A DNA stretch of 64,000 nucleotides, taken from NCBI GenBank assembly GCA_021654635.1, contig AP025179.1, positions 4,774,001 through 4,838,000 on the forward strand. The letters are read 5' to 3'. The stretch is from Mycobacterium kiyosense (lineage in GTDB: Bacteria; Actinomycetota; Actinomycetes; Mycobacteriales; Mycobacteriaceae). Shown here piece after piece: positions 1-9,063 of the stretch. Positions within the stretch are counted from its first letter, which is position 1; each line of letters starts with the position of its first letter. The translations under genes were made by a program, and so were the position numbers. Below the pieces are notes generated by a model. It did no database searches. It was not told the DNA's origin and worked only from the letters and a program-made list of their open reading frames with translations.

Positions 1-1369
1 GCTCGACTTCTACCACCGCCGGGTCGTGGACCACCCTGACGGGTCCTTCCACCACACCGCTTCCGGCGGCAATCCCAGTGAGGCTCACCTCGTCGGCGGA
101 AGTGTCGTCCGGCGCCTGGATCTCCGTGGGTTGCGGGGTGCCGCGCCACCATGACGGCAGCTCGAGGCGCTGATACTGCGCGCGTCTTTCGCGACGGCAG
201 CTGACGAGTTCCCGCGCAACTCCTTTGTCGGCGGGCGGATCCCCGACGATTTCATCGACGGTCAGGTAGAAGACGTCACTGGCGTCGGCCAAGACACCGG
301 CCTTCGCGAGATGCTCGCCGACGCGGCGCGCAGCGGCTCGAGCCACGTCGAGTGCCTGCAGAAACGAAGCCTTCCCCACCCCGCGCAGCGGAACTGTGCG
401 CGCGGCGTGGTTGAGCAGCAACCGAATTGCGGGCCGTGCGGCGGCGGGCAACGCCGCGAGCACCTGCGCCTGCATCGCGGGCAGGCGGTCGCGGGCCGCC
501 CGCTCCCGGGCCAGCGGGCCGGCACTTTCGTCGATTGCTGCGTAGCGCTCGATCACAGCCGCCAGCGGGGAAGGATCCTCGCGCCAGACGCGGCTGGAGA
601 TCTCACCTTCCAAGGGTCCGTGGAAGCCCTGGTTGGCAACCACCTCATCGAGGGTCAACTCACCACGCGAGGCTTTCCAGATGTCCTCGATCATCGACAT
701 TTCGGCACCCCCGGTACCGGAGAGCACCCCGACGTCGCCGATGCCGGCGCGTTCAACCAAAGCCGTGAGCGCGTTGATCAACGGGGTGATCGCGGCGAAC
801 AGTGCGATACCGTGCGCGGTCATCGTCTCGGAGAATCGTCGGGTTGCGCCGTCGAAAATCGTGACAGCTCCGGCCAAATCGGTAGCTGCCAGCCGCGGTA
901 TCTCGGCCCGCCACCACGCATCGATCTGCGGTGCCAGCCGTCGAACCTTGCCCGGCATCGTCAACGCCGCATACGGCAGCCGGTAGGCGATGACGGGATA
1001 ACGCCGCATCGTCGGCGCGAAGGTCATCGTCGGTGGGGCCTCGCCGAGCATGCCGGCGATCGCTACCTCGCCCGTGGTGCCGGGCATCCGGTCGCCGACG
1101 GCGGCCAGCCACTCGGTCCGCATCGCGATACGTCCGTAGAACGTGGTGATGATCCGATCGGGTCCAGGCGGCGGCTGGAGACGTTCGGTCTTGTCGAATA
1201 CCCCGATCGCATAGGACAGGTCGCGGCACATGCGGTCGCCGATGTCCGACCAGATCGACCAACCCAGGGGGTGTGGCGACACCTGGCAGCGCCTCCCCCA
1301 CACATTGACTGTGGACCAATGGGTTTCATCCCGGCCCGGTTGATGCAGCGGATCCCATCCGGCGGTCAT
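1..1369 (-). CDS. PEP-utilising / phosphotransferase-like protein, short form, 3' end cut by window edge
   Basis: About 456 codons of a protein related to the substrate-binding and phosphohistidine parts of PEP synthase and rifampicin phosphotransferase. The ATP-grasp domain is absent: the protein opens directly with the W-S-T-x-N segment that in the long paralogue (23004-25613) follows that domain. Shared blocks are PLGWSIW, GDRMPGTTG, LSGTGGAEM, GFHGPLEGE and VWREDPSPL. The phosphohistidine motif itself would lie beyond base 1. ATG at 1369 is 8 bases after the stop of the gene at 1378, last in an LLM-P450-lipocalin-like operon. Between N-V and PLGW the expected GEALPGVATP appears only in another frame: a 2-base excess near 1299-1304 is compensated by one extra base in the run 1267-1271. 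The frame stays open, so this could be an error pair or a tolerated change. Confidence 0.82.
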   Translation of the reverse strand, partial: MTAGWDPLHQPGRDETHWSTVNVWGRRCQVSPHPLGWSIWSDIGDRMCRDLSYAIGVFDKTERLQPPPGPDRIITTFYGRIAMRTEWLAAVGDRMPGTTGEVAIAGMLGEAPPTMTFAPTMRRYPVIAYRLPYAALTMPGKVRRLAPQIDAWWRAEIPRLAATDLAGAVTIFDGATRRFSETMTAHGIALFAAITPLINALTALVERAGIGDVGVLSGTGGAEMSMIEDIWKASRGELTLDEVVANQGFHGPLEGEISSRVWREDPSPLAAVIERYAAIDESAGPLARERAARDRLPAMQAQVLAALPAAARPAIRLLLNHAARTVPLRGVGKASFLQALDVARAAARRVGEHLAKAGVLADASDVFYLTVDEIVGDPPADKGVARELVSCRRERRAQYQRLELPSWWRGTPQPTEIQAPDDTSADEVSLTGIAAGSGVVEGPVRVVHDPAVVEVE

Positions 1370-1377
1370 GCTTGGCG

Positions 1378-2352
1378 TCACCGGAGTTTGAGTGATCGCT
1401 CGGTGTGGCCGTAGCCTATCTCACCGTCCCACTCGAACCGCGACAGATTCTCGAAGTTCGCGGTCGCGGTGACGGCCGGGTCGTAGCCGATGCAGATGTC
1501 GTTGGGCCCGTCGAATCCGTTGGGGAGCGGATGAAGGATCTCCGCGCTGATACGGTGCTCGCCCAACTCCAGCACATAGGGCTCGGCATGTTGGGAGCGT
1601 TGTGTCAGCACCGGCGAGTTGTGCAGTTCCACCGCGGTCAGCGTGCCGTTCTCCTGGATTACGGCACGCGTCAGGTACTGGCCGTTGACCACCAGGTGGA
1701 GCAGGATGAACCCGCGCCCACTGGGAAAATTCGCCCAGGACCAGATGTGGCTGGAGAATATGGTGAAGTCCCGCGCGCCGCTGGTGTGGTCGCGCAAGCC
1801 GTGACCGTCGAACGGAATCGACTGTCCACCAACGGCGATCGTCCCCTTGACGCCGACGAGCTGCTCGTAGTGCAACTTGCCCCACTTATGGGCATCCTCG
1901 ACCTCGCCCCAATCCCACACTCCCCCAGAGCAGTCCAGGGTGAGATCGAACGCTACGCGTTCGTGGCGCTGGTCGGCGACCATGCCGTCATAGAGACGGT
2001 CCACGGTCGTGCGTATCGAACCGCCATCGCGACTCATTCGCCACTGCCGGAACGGCTCGACACATTGGAAGGCCATGGTCGCTCCCCCGGGGCCGTGCGG
2101 TGTCTCGCTGCGGCCATAACCCTTGTTGACCAGCCGGTCGCCGTCGGGCAGGTACACGATGGAAAGCTCACGCCACAGCGTGGAATCGAAAGGAGCGCGG
2201 CCCAGATGCGTCCACAATCCCACTTGGCTGCCGGGGTCGTAGGCGACGAAACAGTAGTTTTCGGTCCACAGGGGGATGTTGTCGGGGTAGCTCTGCGCTG
2301 GGAACTCCCGCTCCGGTTCCAGGCCGTGCGGCAACTTCAGCGAGGCGCTCAT
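1378..2352 (-). CDS. DUF7064/DUF7065-like (lipocalin/CrtC-like) protein
   Basis: A 324-residue soluble protein of the family I know as DUF7064/7065, distantly like the AttH/CrtC hydratase-type beta-barrels; no reaction is established. The family signature G-x-x-D-H-[ST]-x-G-x-R is present as GLRDHTSGARDF, and an aromatic-rich N-terminal half carries LWTENYCFVAYDPG and LWTHLGR. The start is set at ATG 2352 because this ATG overlaps the repaired stop of the upstream P450 (ATGA); a longer frame exists upstream but reads through P450 sequence. It lies between the P450 and the phosphohistidine gene at 1-1369, so the three products probably act on one substrate. Family assignment is from memory of sequence features; function is unknown. 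Confidence 0.75.
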   Translation of the reverse strand: MSASLKLPHGLEPEREFPAQSYPDNIPLWTENYCFVAYDPGSQVGLWTHLGRAPFDSTLWRELSIVYLPDGDRLVNKGYGRSETPHGPGGATMAFQCVEPFRQWRMSRDGGSIRTTVDRLYDGMVADQRHERVAFDLTLDCSGGVWDWGEVEDAHKWGKLHYEQLVGVKGTIAVGGQSIPFDGHGLRDHTSGARDFTIFSSHIWSWANFPSGRGFILLHLVVNGQYLTRAVIQENGTLTAVELHNSPVLTQRSQHAEPYVLELGEHRISAEILHPLPNGFDGPNDICIGYDPAVTATANFENLSRFEWDGEIGYGHTERSLKLR

Positions 2353-3595
2353 GGTCGTGCCTCGCTGGAATCCCATGCCAGCACCAGCTTCTCGGGCCCC
2401 CGCGGAAAAGCAGCGCGTCACGCTCCCATTCGAGTTCTTCGATCCGCAGTCCGCGCAACCGGGTGAGCAGGGCTTCGACGCCGATGCCGATCACCGCGCG
2501 GGCCATGTGTTGTCCCGGGCACTTGTGCGGACCGTGGCCAAACGCGAGGTGATCAGATGGCACGTCGCGGGTGATGTCGAAGGACTCGGCATGCGGACAC
2601 CAGCCTTCGTCGTGATTGGCCGCTGAGAGGTACACCATGATCGGCGTATCCGCCGGGATGTGGTGGCCACCGAGCTCGATGTCCTCGGTGAGCAGTCGGT
2701 GGGTGCCGTGCACGGTTCCGATGTAACGCAGAATTTCCTGGACAGCGTTGGGCAGCAACGACATATCCGATTGCAACGCAGCGAGTTGGTCTGGGTGCAG
2801 CAACAACGTCGCCACCGCGTTACAGATGGACAGCGCGCTGGTGTCGTGGCCGCCGACGTAGATACTCCACAGGTTGGCGATCAGTTCGTCCTCGGTCAGC
2901 GTGCCGTCGTCGGTGTCGGCGATCATGCTGTTGACCAGATCGTCTTCCGGTTCGGCACGCCGCTTGGCGACCAGACCCCGAAAGTAGTTGTCCAGCGCGA
3001 TCATCGAGTCGTTGGCCACTTTCAGCTGGGTGGCGTCCAGCGGCAGCATCTGGATACCGAGTTTGAAGCCGTGCATCCACTCGTGGATGTCGGCTTCGTC
3101 CTCGTGCGGGACGTGCAGCAGTTGGCTGATCGCCGACAGCGGTAGGGGTGAACCGTAGGCGGCCATCAGTTCGACCCGGCCGGGTCCGCCGCTCGGATCG
3201 GTGAAGGCATCGATCAGTTCGTGAGCGCGGTCGGTGATCACCGGCCGCAGGCTGTCGACCAGGCCGGGACGAAAGTTGCGCTGAAACGTCTTGCGCACCC
3301 GGGTGTGATCGTCTCCCGCCTTCATCAGGACACTGTCGGCCATGATGGTGAAATACGGTTCGTCGATGACACCGTCGCCGTGCCGCATACGTTGGAACTG
3401 TTCCCAGCGCAGGTCACCGTCTCTGCGTGCCAACACCTTCCAGGCCGGGTCGTGTCCGGTGACGACGAAGGAGCCGAGCGCGGCCGCGTGGAACACCGGA
3501 TCGATCTCGCGCAATCGTGCCAGGATCGGGAAGGGGTCCACCGCCAAGTCCGGGTCGAGCGGGTTGAACACGAACTGATCGTCCTGCGTGGTCAT
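2349..3595 (-). CDS. Cytochrome P450 (C-terminal frameshift)
   Basis: Haem monooxygenase of about 414 residues. Visible landmarks: I-helix GGHDTS (about 248-253), E-x-x-R at EILR (287-290) and the haem-binding loop FGHGPHKCPG with Cys359. The start is ATG 3595, which overlaps the stop of the LLM gene (ATGA) and has GGAG seven bases upstream; an ATG 12 bases earlier is less likely. After LLFRG the frame is lost at a five-base C run (2397-2401, plus strand); in the correct phase the protein ends PEKLVLAWDSSEARP and its TGA overlaps the next ATG, which supports the repair. Unrepaired, the frame runs on into the next gene to about 2168. No ferredoxin is adjacent; the only one seen is at 28499. 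Substrate unknown. Confidence 0.87.
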
Positions 3596-4696
3596 CGGTT
3601 TCTCCATGCCTCGATCAACTTGGCATTCTGGCCGGGTGTGCTTCCGTACGTGGCGATTTCGTCTGCACCGGCGTCACGGAACCGCTGCAGCGAGGTGACG
3701 CACTCGTCGACCGATCCGATCGCGCAACTGTCGATCATGTACTCGTCGGGGATCAGTTTGGCAGGCTCCAGCAATTGGTGGCGGTGGTAAAGCCGGTCGG
3801 CCACTTTCTCGTTGGCGGCCAGCTGGCGGTGCGCCCGGAGCTGGTGAATCACCGCCATATCCCAGCCGTTCTCCTCGATCAACGTCTCGCCGTAGCCGGG
3901 ATACTGCAGATAGCCGACCGCTCGGCCGTGCGCCAACGAACGTGTCTCGATGTCGTCGAGCCCGGGCGCGGTGATGACCGCCTGGCAGATCCGAATCGTG
4001 GTGGGATCACGGCCGATTCGTTCACACGCCACCTTGATGCGTTCGACCGCGTTGGCGGTGGCCTGGGGGGTCAGCACCGGCGGCAGCAGCACTCCGTCGA
4101 ACGACGAAGCCAGCAATGCCGCCCCCTTGGGTCGGGCGAACGTGCCGAACCACACGGGCGGCGGCGGACCCGGCACCGTCTCGGAGAAGGCCAAGGCCGG
4201 GAAGCGGCCCACGGGTCCGTCGTAATTCACTGTCTCGCCGCGCCACAGCCGGCGGAGGATGTCGACGTAGTCGGCCATCTCTGTGTAACTCGGCATTTTC
4301 AGGCCCATGTCATTCCAGATCGCATCGGTGCCGCGTCCGAGGCCGAGCGTGAACCGGGGGCCGTAGCAGGCCTGCATGGTGGCCGCCAGCGCCGCCATCA
4401 GCCAGGGTTGCCGGGTCGGGGGGCACACCATTGCGGTGCCCAATTCGATGCGGGAGGTAAGCGCCGCCGCACCGGACAAAATCACGTCGGCCTGTTTGAT
4501 ATCCCAGCGTTCGGAGAGGAAAACAGCTCGGAAGCCCAGCTTTTTCGGCTTCGACGGCATCTTGGATTCCCTGCGCGGGTGTGCGCTGATCGGACTCGTA
4601 GTCCACGTCGCCCTGCACCGCGCTCACCGCGCCCGAAATCACGTAGGCGCTGAGGTCGTCGACGACCTCACCGACTACCCCGTCGTTTATCGTCAT
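3592..4696 (-). CDS. LLM-class (F420-dependent-type) oxidoreductase, frameshifted
   Basis: Luciferase-like monooxygenase-fold oxidoreductase; in mycobacteria such proteins usually use cofactor F420. Recognised from GFRAVFLSERWDIKQADV, the TAMVCPPTRQPWLMAALAAT region and the GLGRGTDAIWND loop. The N-terminus (MTINDGVVGEV, then YVISGAVSAVQG) is in another frame: one extra base in the run at 4541-4545 separates the two parts, and removing it gives a 367-residue protein of normal family size. The start ATG 4696 has GAGGTGG five bases upstream. First gene of the minus-strand operon LLM, P450, lipocalin-like, phosphohistidine protein, divergent from the TetR gene at 4812. Confidence 0.85.
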
Positions 4697-4787
4697 AGCC
4701 ACCTCGACAACCCAATTGGCACCCGTCTCCACCCGACGCGGGGGTGCACTGCGATCCTTGACGCAGTATGTACAGTAGAAGCCATTC

Positions 4788-4799
4788 TTACACTTGTAA
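4788..4799. promoter_or_regulatory. Candidate TetR operator palindrome
   Basis: TTACA-CT-TGTAA, perfect 5-base arms around two bases, 13 bases before the TetR start and between that gene and the divergent LLM operon. The position fits autoregulation plus control of the operon. A second small palindrome, TGTACA, is at 4769-4774. Binding is inferred. Confidence 0.5.
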
Positions 4800-4811
4800 A
4801 GAGAAAGCTCG

Positions 4812-5436
4812 ATGACGACAGATGAACGGCGCCGCCGCGGCCCGAAACCGACGCTGAGTCGCGAGATGGTGATCGAGGCCGCACTGGACCTGGTGGACGC
4901 CGAAGGACTGGCGGCGTTGAACCTTCGCAAACTCGCCGGGCGCATGAAGATCAGCGCGATGACCCCCCTACCACTATTTCGAGGACAAGGCCGACCTGCT
5001 CGCGGCGATGGTCGGGCATGCGCTCGCCCCGCTGGCCAGCGACCTGGACCCAAACCTGGCCTGGGACGACCAGATTGACGCGGCGATGCACGATTTCCAC
5101 GACACGTTGAAGCGTCACCCCGGCGTGGTCGAGCTGATCATCGCCGAGGCCGACACGGTGCGACTCGACGATTTCCGGCAGGCGCTCATCACGACGCTGC
5201 GCAAGGCCGGCCTGTCGCAGGCCCACAGCGCCGACGTGTTGCGCTCACTGACCAGCTACATCCTGGGATACACCTTGCTGGACCGGCTCCGGCCCAAGCA
5301 ACCCGGCCGCCCCGACCCGCCGGCCTCCTTCGATACGGGGCTGGAAATGATGATGCGCTCGCTGCGCGAGGACGTCGCCGCGCGCCAACGCGCCGGCAAA
5401 CCTCGGGCGGGCCGAACTCGTGCGGGGACGACGTGA
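4812..5436 (+). CDS. TetR-family regulator (frameshift in HTH end)
   Basis: One-component repressor of about 207 residues. The N-terminal DNA-binding domain reads MTTDERRRRGPKPTLSREMV, then LDLVDAEGLAALNLRKLAG. The recognition helix should continue as M-T-P-Y-H-Y-F-E-D-K-A-D-L-L, but a six-base C run (4963-4968) carries one base too many and breaks the frame; the C-terminal ligand domain resumes with MVGHALAPLASDL. Removing one C restores the whole. The last codons overlap the start of the next gene (GTGA at 5433-5436), so the two are translated together. Likely controls itself and the divergent LLM-P450 operon through 4788-4799. Confidence 0.85.
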
Positions 5437-6470
5437 ATCCGATGACCGCTGCCAAACCCATGAGTTCTCAGCCTGATATTTCCCTGGACCACAACGTCGC
5501 CACCCGCGACGACATCGCGCGGTGGAGTGAGACGCGGTGGAACGGGTGCTGGAACCCGGACCAAGGCGTCGGGCTCTATCTGCATGCCGGCCGCCATCCC
5601 ACCGATCTGGCCATGTGGTGGGTGCAGGTTGTCGTTTACCTGCCCAATCGTCGGCTTACCGTCGACCGTCGTTGGGGCCGCAGCACCAATCCCCTCGGTG
5701 TGACGCTCGAGGGATTCGATCTCACCATGACACCCGCCGGATGGACGGCACGCTTCGACAGCGTCGCACAGTTGACGACGATCGACAGCTTGGCACTGCG
5801 CCACGAGGGCAGCGGGGCACCGCTTGCGACCGTCACGTTTGACGTCGAAGCGATTGGGCGCCAACACGAATGGGACATGTATTCGGGCAGCGACACGCGG
5901 CTGGATTTCGCGGGCGAAAAACACATCCAGCAGGGGTTCACCACCACCGGAACCGTGCGGGTAGGCGACGAGGTGTACTCACTCGACGGCATCGGTTTCA
6001 AGGACCACTCAGCCGGGAAGCGGGATTTCACCGGCTGGCACCGCCATCATTTCATGATGCTGGTCCACGATGACTGGACCTGCCACGCGGTCCGCATGCT
6101 CACACCCGACGGGGGCGGTCATACGCTCGGCGCGCTGATCCGCAATGGAGTGCAGCACAAGGTCACCCGCTTCGAGCTGGCCGAGCTTGCGGACACCGCG
6201 GGCGGACCGAGCACCGGTGATGTGCTGATCGAAATCGACTCGGGTGAGCGCCTTGAGTTTTCGTCGGAGTTGCGCCATGCGCTGCCGATGCTGATGACAA
6301 TGGACAACGAATATGTCAACGGCATCGACTGGCAACTTGCCGACGATCCGATCGTCCTCATCGAGGGCAAGGCGAGACTCGTTGCGTCCGACGGATCGAT
6401 CGTGCACTGCTTCCACGAGCGATCCGCACGGCGCAGCCTGGTCAGTCGACCGATCACCGGAGAGCAGTAA
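5433..6470 (+). CDS. DUF7064/DUF7065-like protein
   Basis: A 345-residue member of the same lipocalin/CrtC-like family as 1378, 6511, 13841 and 25620; function unknown. It carries the signature as GIGFKDHSAGKRDF and an N-terminal W-S-E-T-x-W-x-G-C-W-N segment followed by LYLHAGR that it shares closely only with the protein at 25620. GTG 5433 overlaps the TetR stop; ATG codons at 5442 and 5460 are alternative starts. It has no phosphohistidine gene directly beside it, but the convergent lipocalin-like gene at 6511 and its phosphohistidine partner at 7426 follow. Confidence 0.75.
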   Translation: MNPMTAAKPMSSQPDISLDHNVATRDDIARWSETRWNGCWNPDQGVGLYLHAGRHPTDLAMWWVQVVVYLPNRRLTVDRRWGRSTNPLGVTLEGFDLTMTPAGWTARFDSVAQLTTIDSLALRHEGSGAPLATVTFDVEAIGRQHEWDMYSGSDTRLDFAGEKHIQQGFTTTGTVRVGDEVYSLDGIGFKDHSAGKRDFTGWHRHHFMMLVHDDWTCHAVRMLTPDGGGHTLGALIRNGVQHKVTRFELAELADTAGGPSTGDVLIEIDSGERLEFSSELRHALPMLMTMDNEYVNGIDWQLADDPIVLIEGKARLVASDGSIVHCFHERSARRSLVSRPITGEQ

Positions 6471-6510
6471 GACGATCCGCGCGCACCGGATACGCGCCTG
6501 GGAGTGTGTC

Positions 6511-7386
6511 TCAGAAGAGCCTGCGGACGACGCCGTGTTCGGCGAGCCCGAAACCGGCGCGCCCACCCGTTGTGGTGAAGGACGCGAATTCATCGAAGCA
6601 GCTCATCGCCGGCCCAGCCCGCTCCTCGCCCATCGGCACCCAGAACCCGGCCCGCCTACCGTTGGAACGCATTTCGAACACATGGCCTCCGTTGCGGCTC
6701 AGCACCACACCGGCACACAGCCCCGTCGCATCCCGAGTGAGTGCCATGCCGTCGACGGGTTGGCACCCGTGCTCGTCCAGCACGAACCCGTCGGTGACAT
6801 CGTGGCCGCCGTCGCCCAGAAATCGCATCACCGTCACGGAGAAATCGGCGAATGTCACGAAGATCCAAGCGTATTCGGAGATATTGACCGACTCGTCGCG
6901 GTGGCCCCAGGTGCGATCACGGATACCTCGCCCGTCGATCACGCTGTCGCGTCCGTCGATGCGACAGCGCCCTGAAACGACCACCGTCGTTTGAAAGTGT
7001 TGCAGCGGTTCGCCCCCCATCCGCGGGATCACCTCTTTGGACCTGAAGTCAGCCACTGTGAAACACGGCGCCGTCTGCAGATCGAGCTCGAGTCCCGGCG
7101 CGTCGACGCTGGCGCGACCGGATTGCAGGTCGAAGGATATGCTCGCGCTGCGAAACGATCCCGGCTGCAGGGGTTCGATGACTTCGCGAACCAGGCCTGC
7201 GATGCTCACGCTCACGCGTGCCCTTCTGCCGCCACTGTTCGGCGACGTGGAGACGTGCACGGTACCGAAGACCTCCCGTGCCGGGTCCCAGAACGACAGG
7301 AACGCGTTGTCGCGCCACGGCGTAAGGCCGCCCGGATCGTCGGCGCGGATGGGATGGGCAAGTGGCGAGGCCGTCGCGGAACTCAT
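6511..7386 (-). CDS. DUF7064/DUF7065-like protein
   Basis: A 291-residue protein paralogous to the one at 13841. Both have an N-terminal FGTxHVSTSPN segment, a PLQHFQ block and the family signature in the variant G-x-R-D-R-T-W-G-x-R-D (here GIRDRTWGHRDE). The variant has Arg where 1378 and 5433 have His, so 6511 and 13841 form a subgroup. It is divergently transcribed from the phosphohistidine gene at 7426 with a 39-base spacer that holds a palindrome, so the two are probably co-regulated. The enzymatic role is not known. Confidence 0.75.
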   Translation of the reverse strand: MSSATASPLAHPIRADDPGGLTPWRDNAFLSFWDPAREVFGTVHVSTSPNSGGRRARVSVSIAGLVREVIEPLQPGSFRSASISFDLQSGRASVDAPGLELDLQTAPCFTVADFRSKEVIPRMGGEPLQHFQTTVVVSGRCRIDGRDSVIDGRGIRDRTWGHRDESVNISEYAWIFVTFADFSVTVMRFLGDGGHDVTDGFVLDEHGCQPVDGMALTRDATGLCAGVVLSRNGGHVFEMRSNGRRAGFWVPMGEERAGPAMSCFDEFASFTTTGGRAGFGLAEHGVVRRLF

Positions 7387-7388
7387 AC

Positions 7389-7402
7389 TTTACGAGCGTA
7401 AA
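7389..7402. promoter_or_regulatory. Operator-like palindrome in divergent promoter
   Basis: TTTACG-AG-CGTAAA, perfect 6-base arms, starting three bases upstream of the minus-strand gene at 7386 and 24 bases before the plus-strand start at 7426. Its right half, AGCGTAAA, recurs upstream of the TetR gene at 49816. Likely repressor site controlling both divergent genes. Confidence 0.5.
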
Positions 7403-7425
7403 ATATTACGATAGCTTCGGCAACC

Positions 7426-9024
7426 ATGAGCGACGCCGATCCGCTGCACTGCCCCGGCTCGGGCGCTACGCACTGGACGACTGACAACGTCGGCGAAGCC
7501 ATGCCGGGTGTGGCGAGTCCGCTCGGCTGGAGCATCTGGGAATCCGACAGCGACCCGGCCAACCGGGAACTCTTTTACCGCATCGGAATCATCAGTCGCG
7601 CCGAGCGTGACTCCATGGGCCCCATCAGCGAGCCCGTCATCCGAATCTTCTTCGGCCGCATCGCGATGTGTATGGAATGGCTGGGCATGGTCGGCGATCG
7701 CATGCCGGGCACCACGGGTCCCGATGCCATCGCCGGGATGCTCGGCCGGGTTCCGGACACCATGGCGTTCACGCCCACCCGCAGGCGTTACCCCTTCATC
7801 GCCACCAAGATGCCCATTGCCGCGCACCGCGCGATCCGCGAAGTACGTGCCCTCTCCCACCCCACGAAACAATGGTGGAAGGACAGCGTTTCGGTCGCCG
7901 GCAACGCTGACGAGCTCGCGGCCCGGGCGATCCTGCTCGACGGCGCCGCCCGCTATCGCCAGTTAATCACCGAGCATGGGGTCGTGCTGTTCTCCGCCAC
8001 CACGCCGGTGACACACGCATTGAATGCGTTGGTGGCGCGGGCCGGTGTTGGCGACATCGGCACCCTCAGCGGAACCGGCGGAGCCGAAATGCGTATCGTC
8101 GAGGATCTCTGGCACGCATCGCGGGGCGAGATCGACATCGACGACGTCGTCGCCGAGCACGGATACCATGGACCGCTGGAGGGCGAAGTAGCAAGCCACG
8201 TGTGGCGAGAGGACCCGGAACCGTTGCGGCGCATCGTTTCCGCGTATGCCGAGCGACCCGCCGATGAGAGCCCGATCGTCCGCAATGCCCAGCTTCGCGC
8301 GGAGCTGCCGCCGATGCAGCGGGAGGTGATCTGTGCGTTACCCCGGACCTACCGGACACCGGCGCGCGCAATCCTGGCGCTGGCAGCCCGGGTACTGCCC
8401 ATGCGCGGAGTGGGCAAGGCGGCTTTCGTTCAGGCACTGGACGTGTCGCGGGCGGCGGCGCGTCGACTGGGGCAGATATACGTCGACGGCGGCCGCCTCG
8501 ACGATCCAGATGACATCTTCTACCTCACGCTCGCCGATCTGCGCGGTGGACTGCCCGCCAATGCCCGCGACCTGGTGGCGACCCGACGTGCCCGCCGCGA
8601 GGACTACCGGCGCATCCAGCTACCCCACTCTTGGCGTGGCACACCGGATCCCGTCGACGTCACGGCCGAGCGCGCCACCATCGGAGACGTGATCTGCGGG
8701 GTGGGCGCGAGCGCCGGGCGCGTCGAAGGTCCGGTGCGAATCGTCACCGACCCCAGCTTTGCCGAGGTCGAGCCCGGCGAGATTCTGGTCAGCCACACCA
8801 CCGACCCGAGTTGGGCATCGATCATGTTCGTCTCGGCGGCACTTGTCGTGGACATCGGCGGGTTGATCAGCCACGCCGCTGTTGTCGCGCGTGAACTCGG
8901 CATTCCAGCGGTGGTCAACACCCGTCACGGCACGGGACTACTCCGCGACGGAGACCGGGTCCGCGTCGACGGCGGCGCCGGCACGGTGGAGCTACTCGAG
9001 CGAGCCCCGCTCTCGGTCGGCTGA
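7426..9024 (+). CDS. PEP-utilising / phosphotransferase-like protein, short form
   Basis: A complete 532-residue member of the group without an ATP-grasp domain. The N-terminal segment W-T-T-D-N-V-G-E-A-M-P-G-V-A-S-P-L-G-W is followed by a helical middle domain (GYHGPLEGE, VWREDPEPL, GVGKAAFVQALDVSRAAARR) that in rifampicin phosphotransferase-type enzymes binds the acceptor. The C-terminal mobile domain has GGLISHAAVVARELGIPAVV with the phosphorylatable His483. With no ATP site it cannot charge that histidine alone by the known mechanism; it could accept phosphate from the long paralogue at 23004 or from PpdK, or have lost catalysis. Divergent from the lipocalin-like gene at 6511. Confidence 0.85.
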   Translation: MSDADPLHCPGSGATHWTTDNVGEAMPGVASPLGWSIWESDSDPANRELFYRIGIISRAERDSMGPISEPVIRIFFGRIAMCMEWLGMVGDRMPGTTGPDAIAGMLGRVPDTMAFTPTRRRYPFIATKMPIAAHRAIREVRALSHPTKQWWKDSVSVAGNADELAARAILLDGAARYRQLITEHGVVLFSATTPVTHALNALVARAGVGDIGTLSGTGGAEMRIVEDLWHASRGEIDIDDVVAEHGYHGPLEGEVASHVWREDPEPLRRIVSAYAERPADESPIVRNAQLRAELPPMQREVICALPRTYRTPARAILALAARVLPMRGVGKAAFVQALDVSRAAARRLGQIYVDGGRLDDPDDIFYLTLADLRGGLPANARDLVATRRARREDYRRIQLPHSWRGTPDPVDVTAERATIGDVICGVGASAGRVEGPVRIVTDPSFAEVEPGEILVSHTTDPSWASIMFVSAALVVDIGGLISHAAVVARELGIPAVVNTRHGTGLLRDGDRVRVDGGAGTVELLERAPLSVG

Positions 9025-9063
9025 GGGCGCCGTCGGCTCCCGTGCCGCAATGCGCCGGAAGGC

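Noticed and set aside
753..1319. Minus-strand frame containing GEALPGVATP as a separate small gene
   Set aside because: Only that short segment belongs to the phosphohistidine family; the rest is out-of-frame translation. It is explained by compensating indels inside the larger gene.
2168..3607. A P450 with an unusual C-terminal extension
   Set aside because: The extension is the lipocalin-like gene read out of frame after the C run at 2397-2401; in the right phase the P450 stops at 2349 in an ATGA overlap.
4758..4763. TTGACG as the -35 of the TetR/LLM promoter
   Set aside because: No acceptable -10 hexamer at 16-18 bases downstream, so I did not list it.
4963..4968. Programmed ribosomal frameshifting at homopolymers
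   Set aside because: Too many unrelated genes, no shared slippery heptamer, no downstream pseudoknot seen, and the shifts are in conserved domains. Sequence error is simpler.
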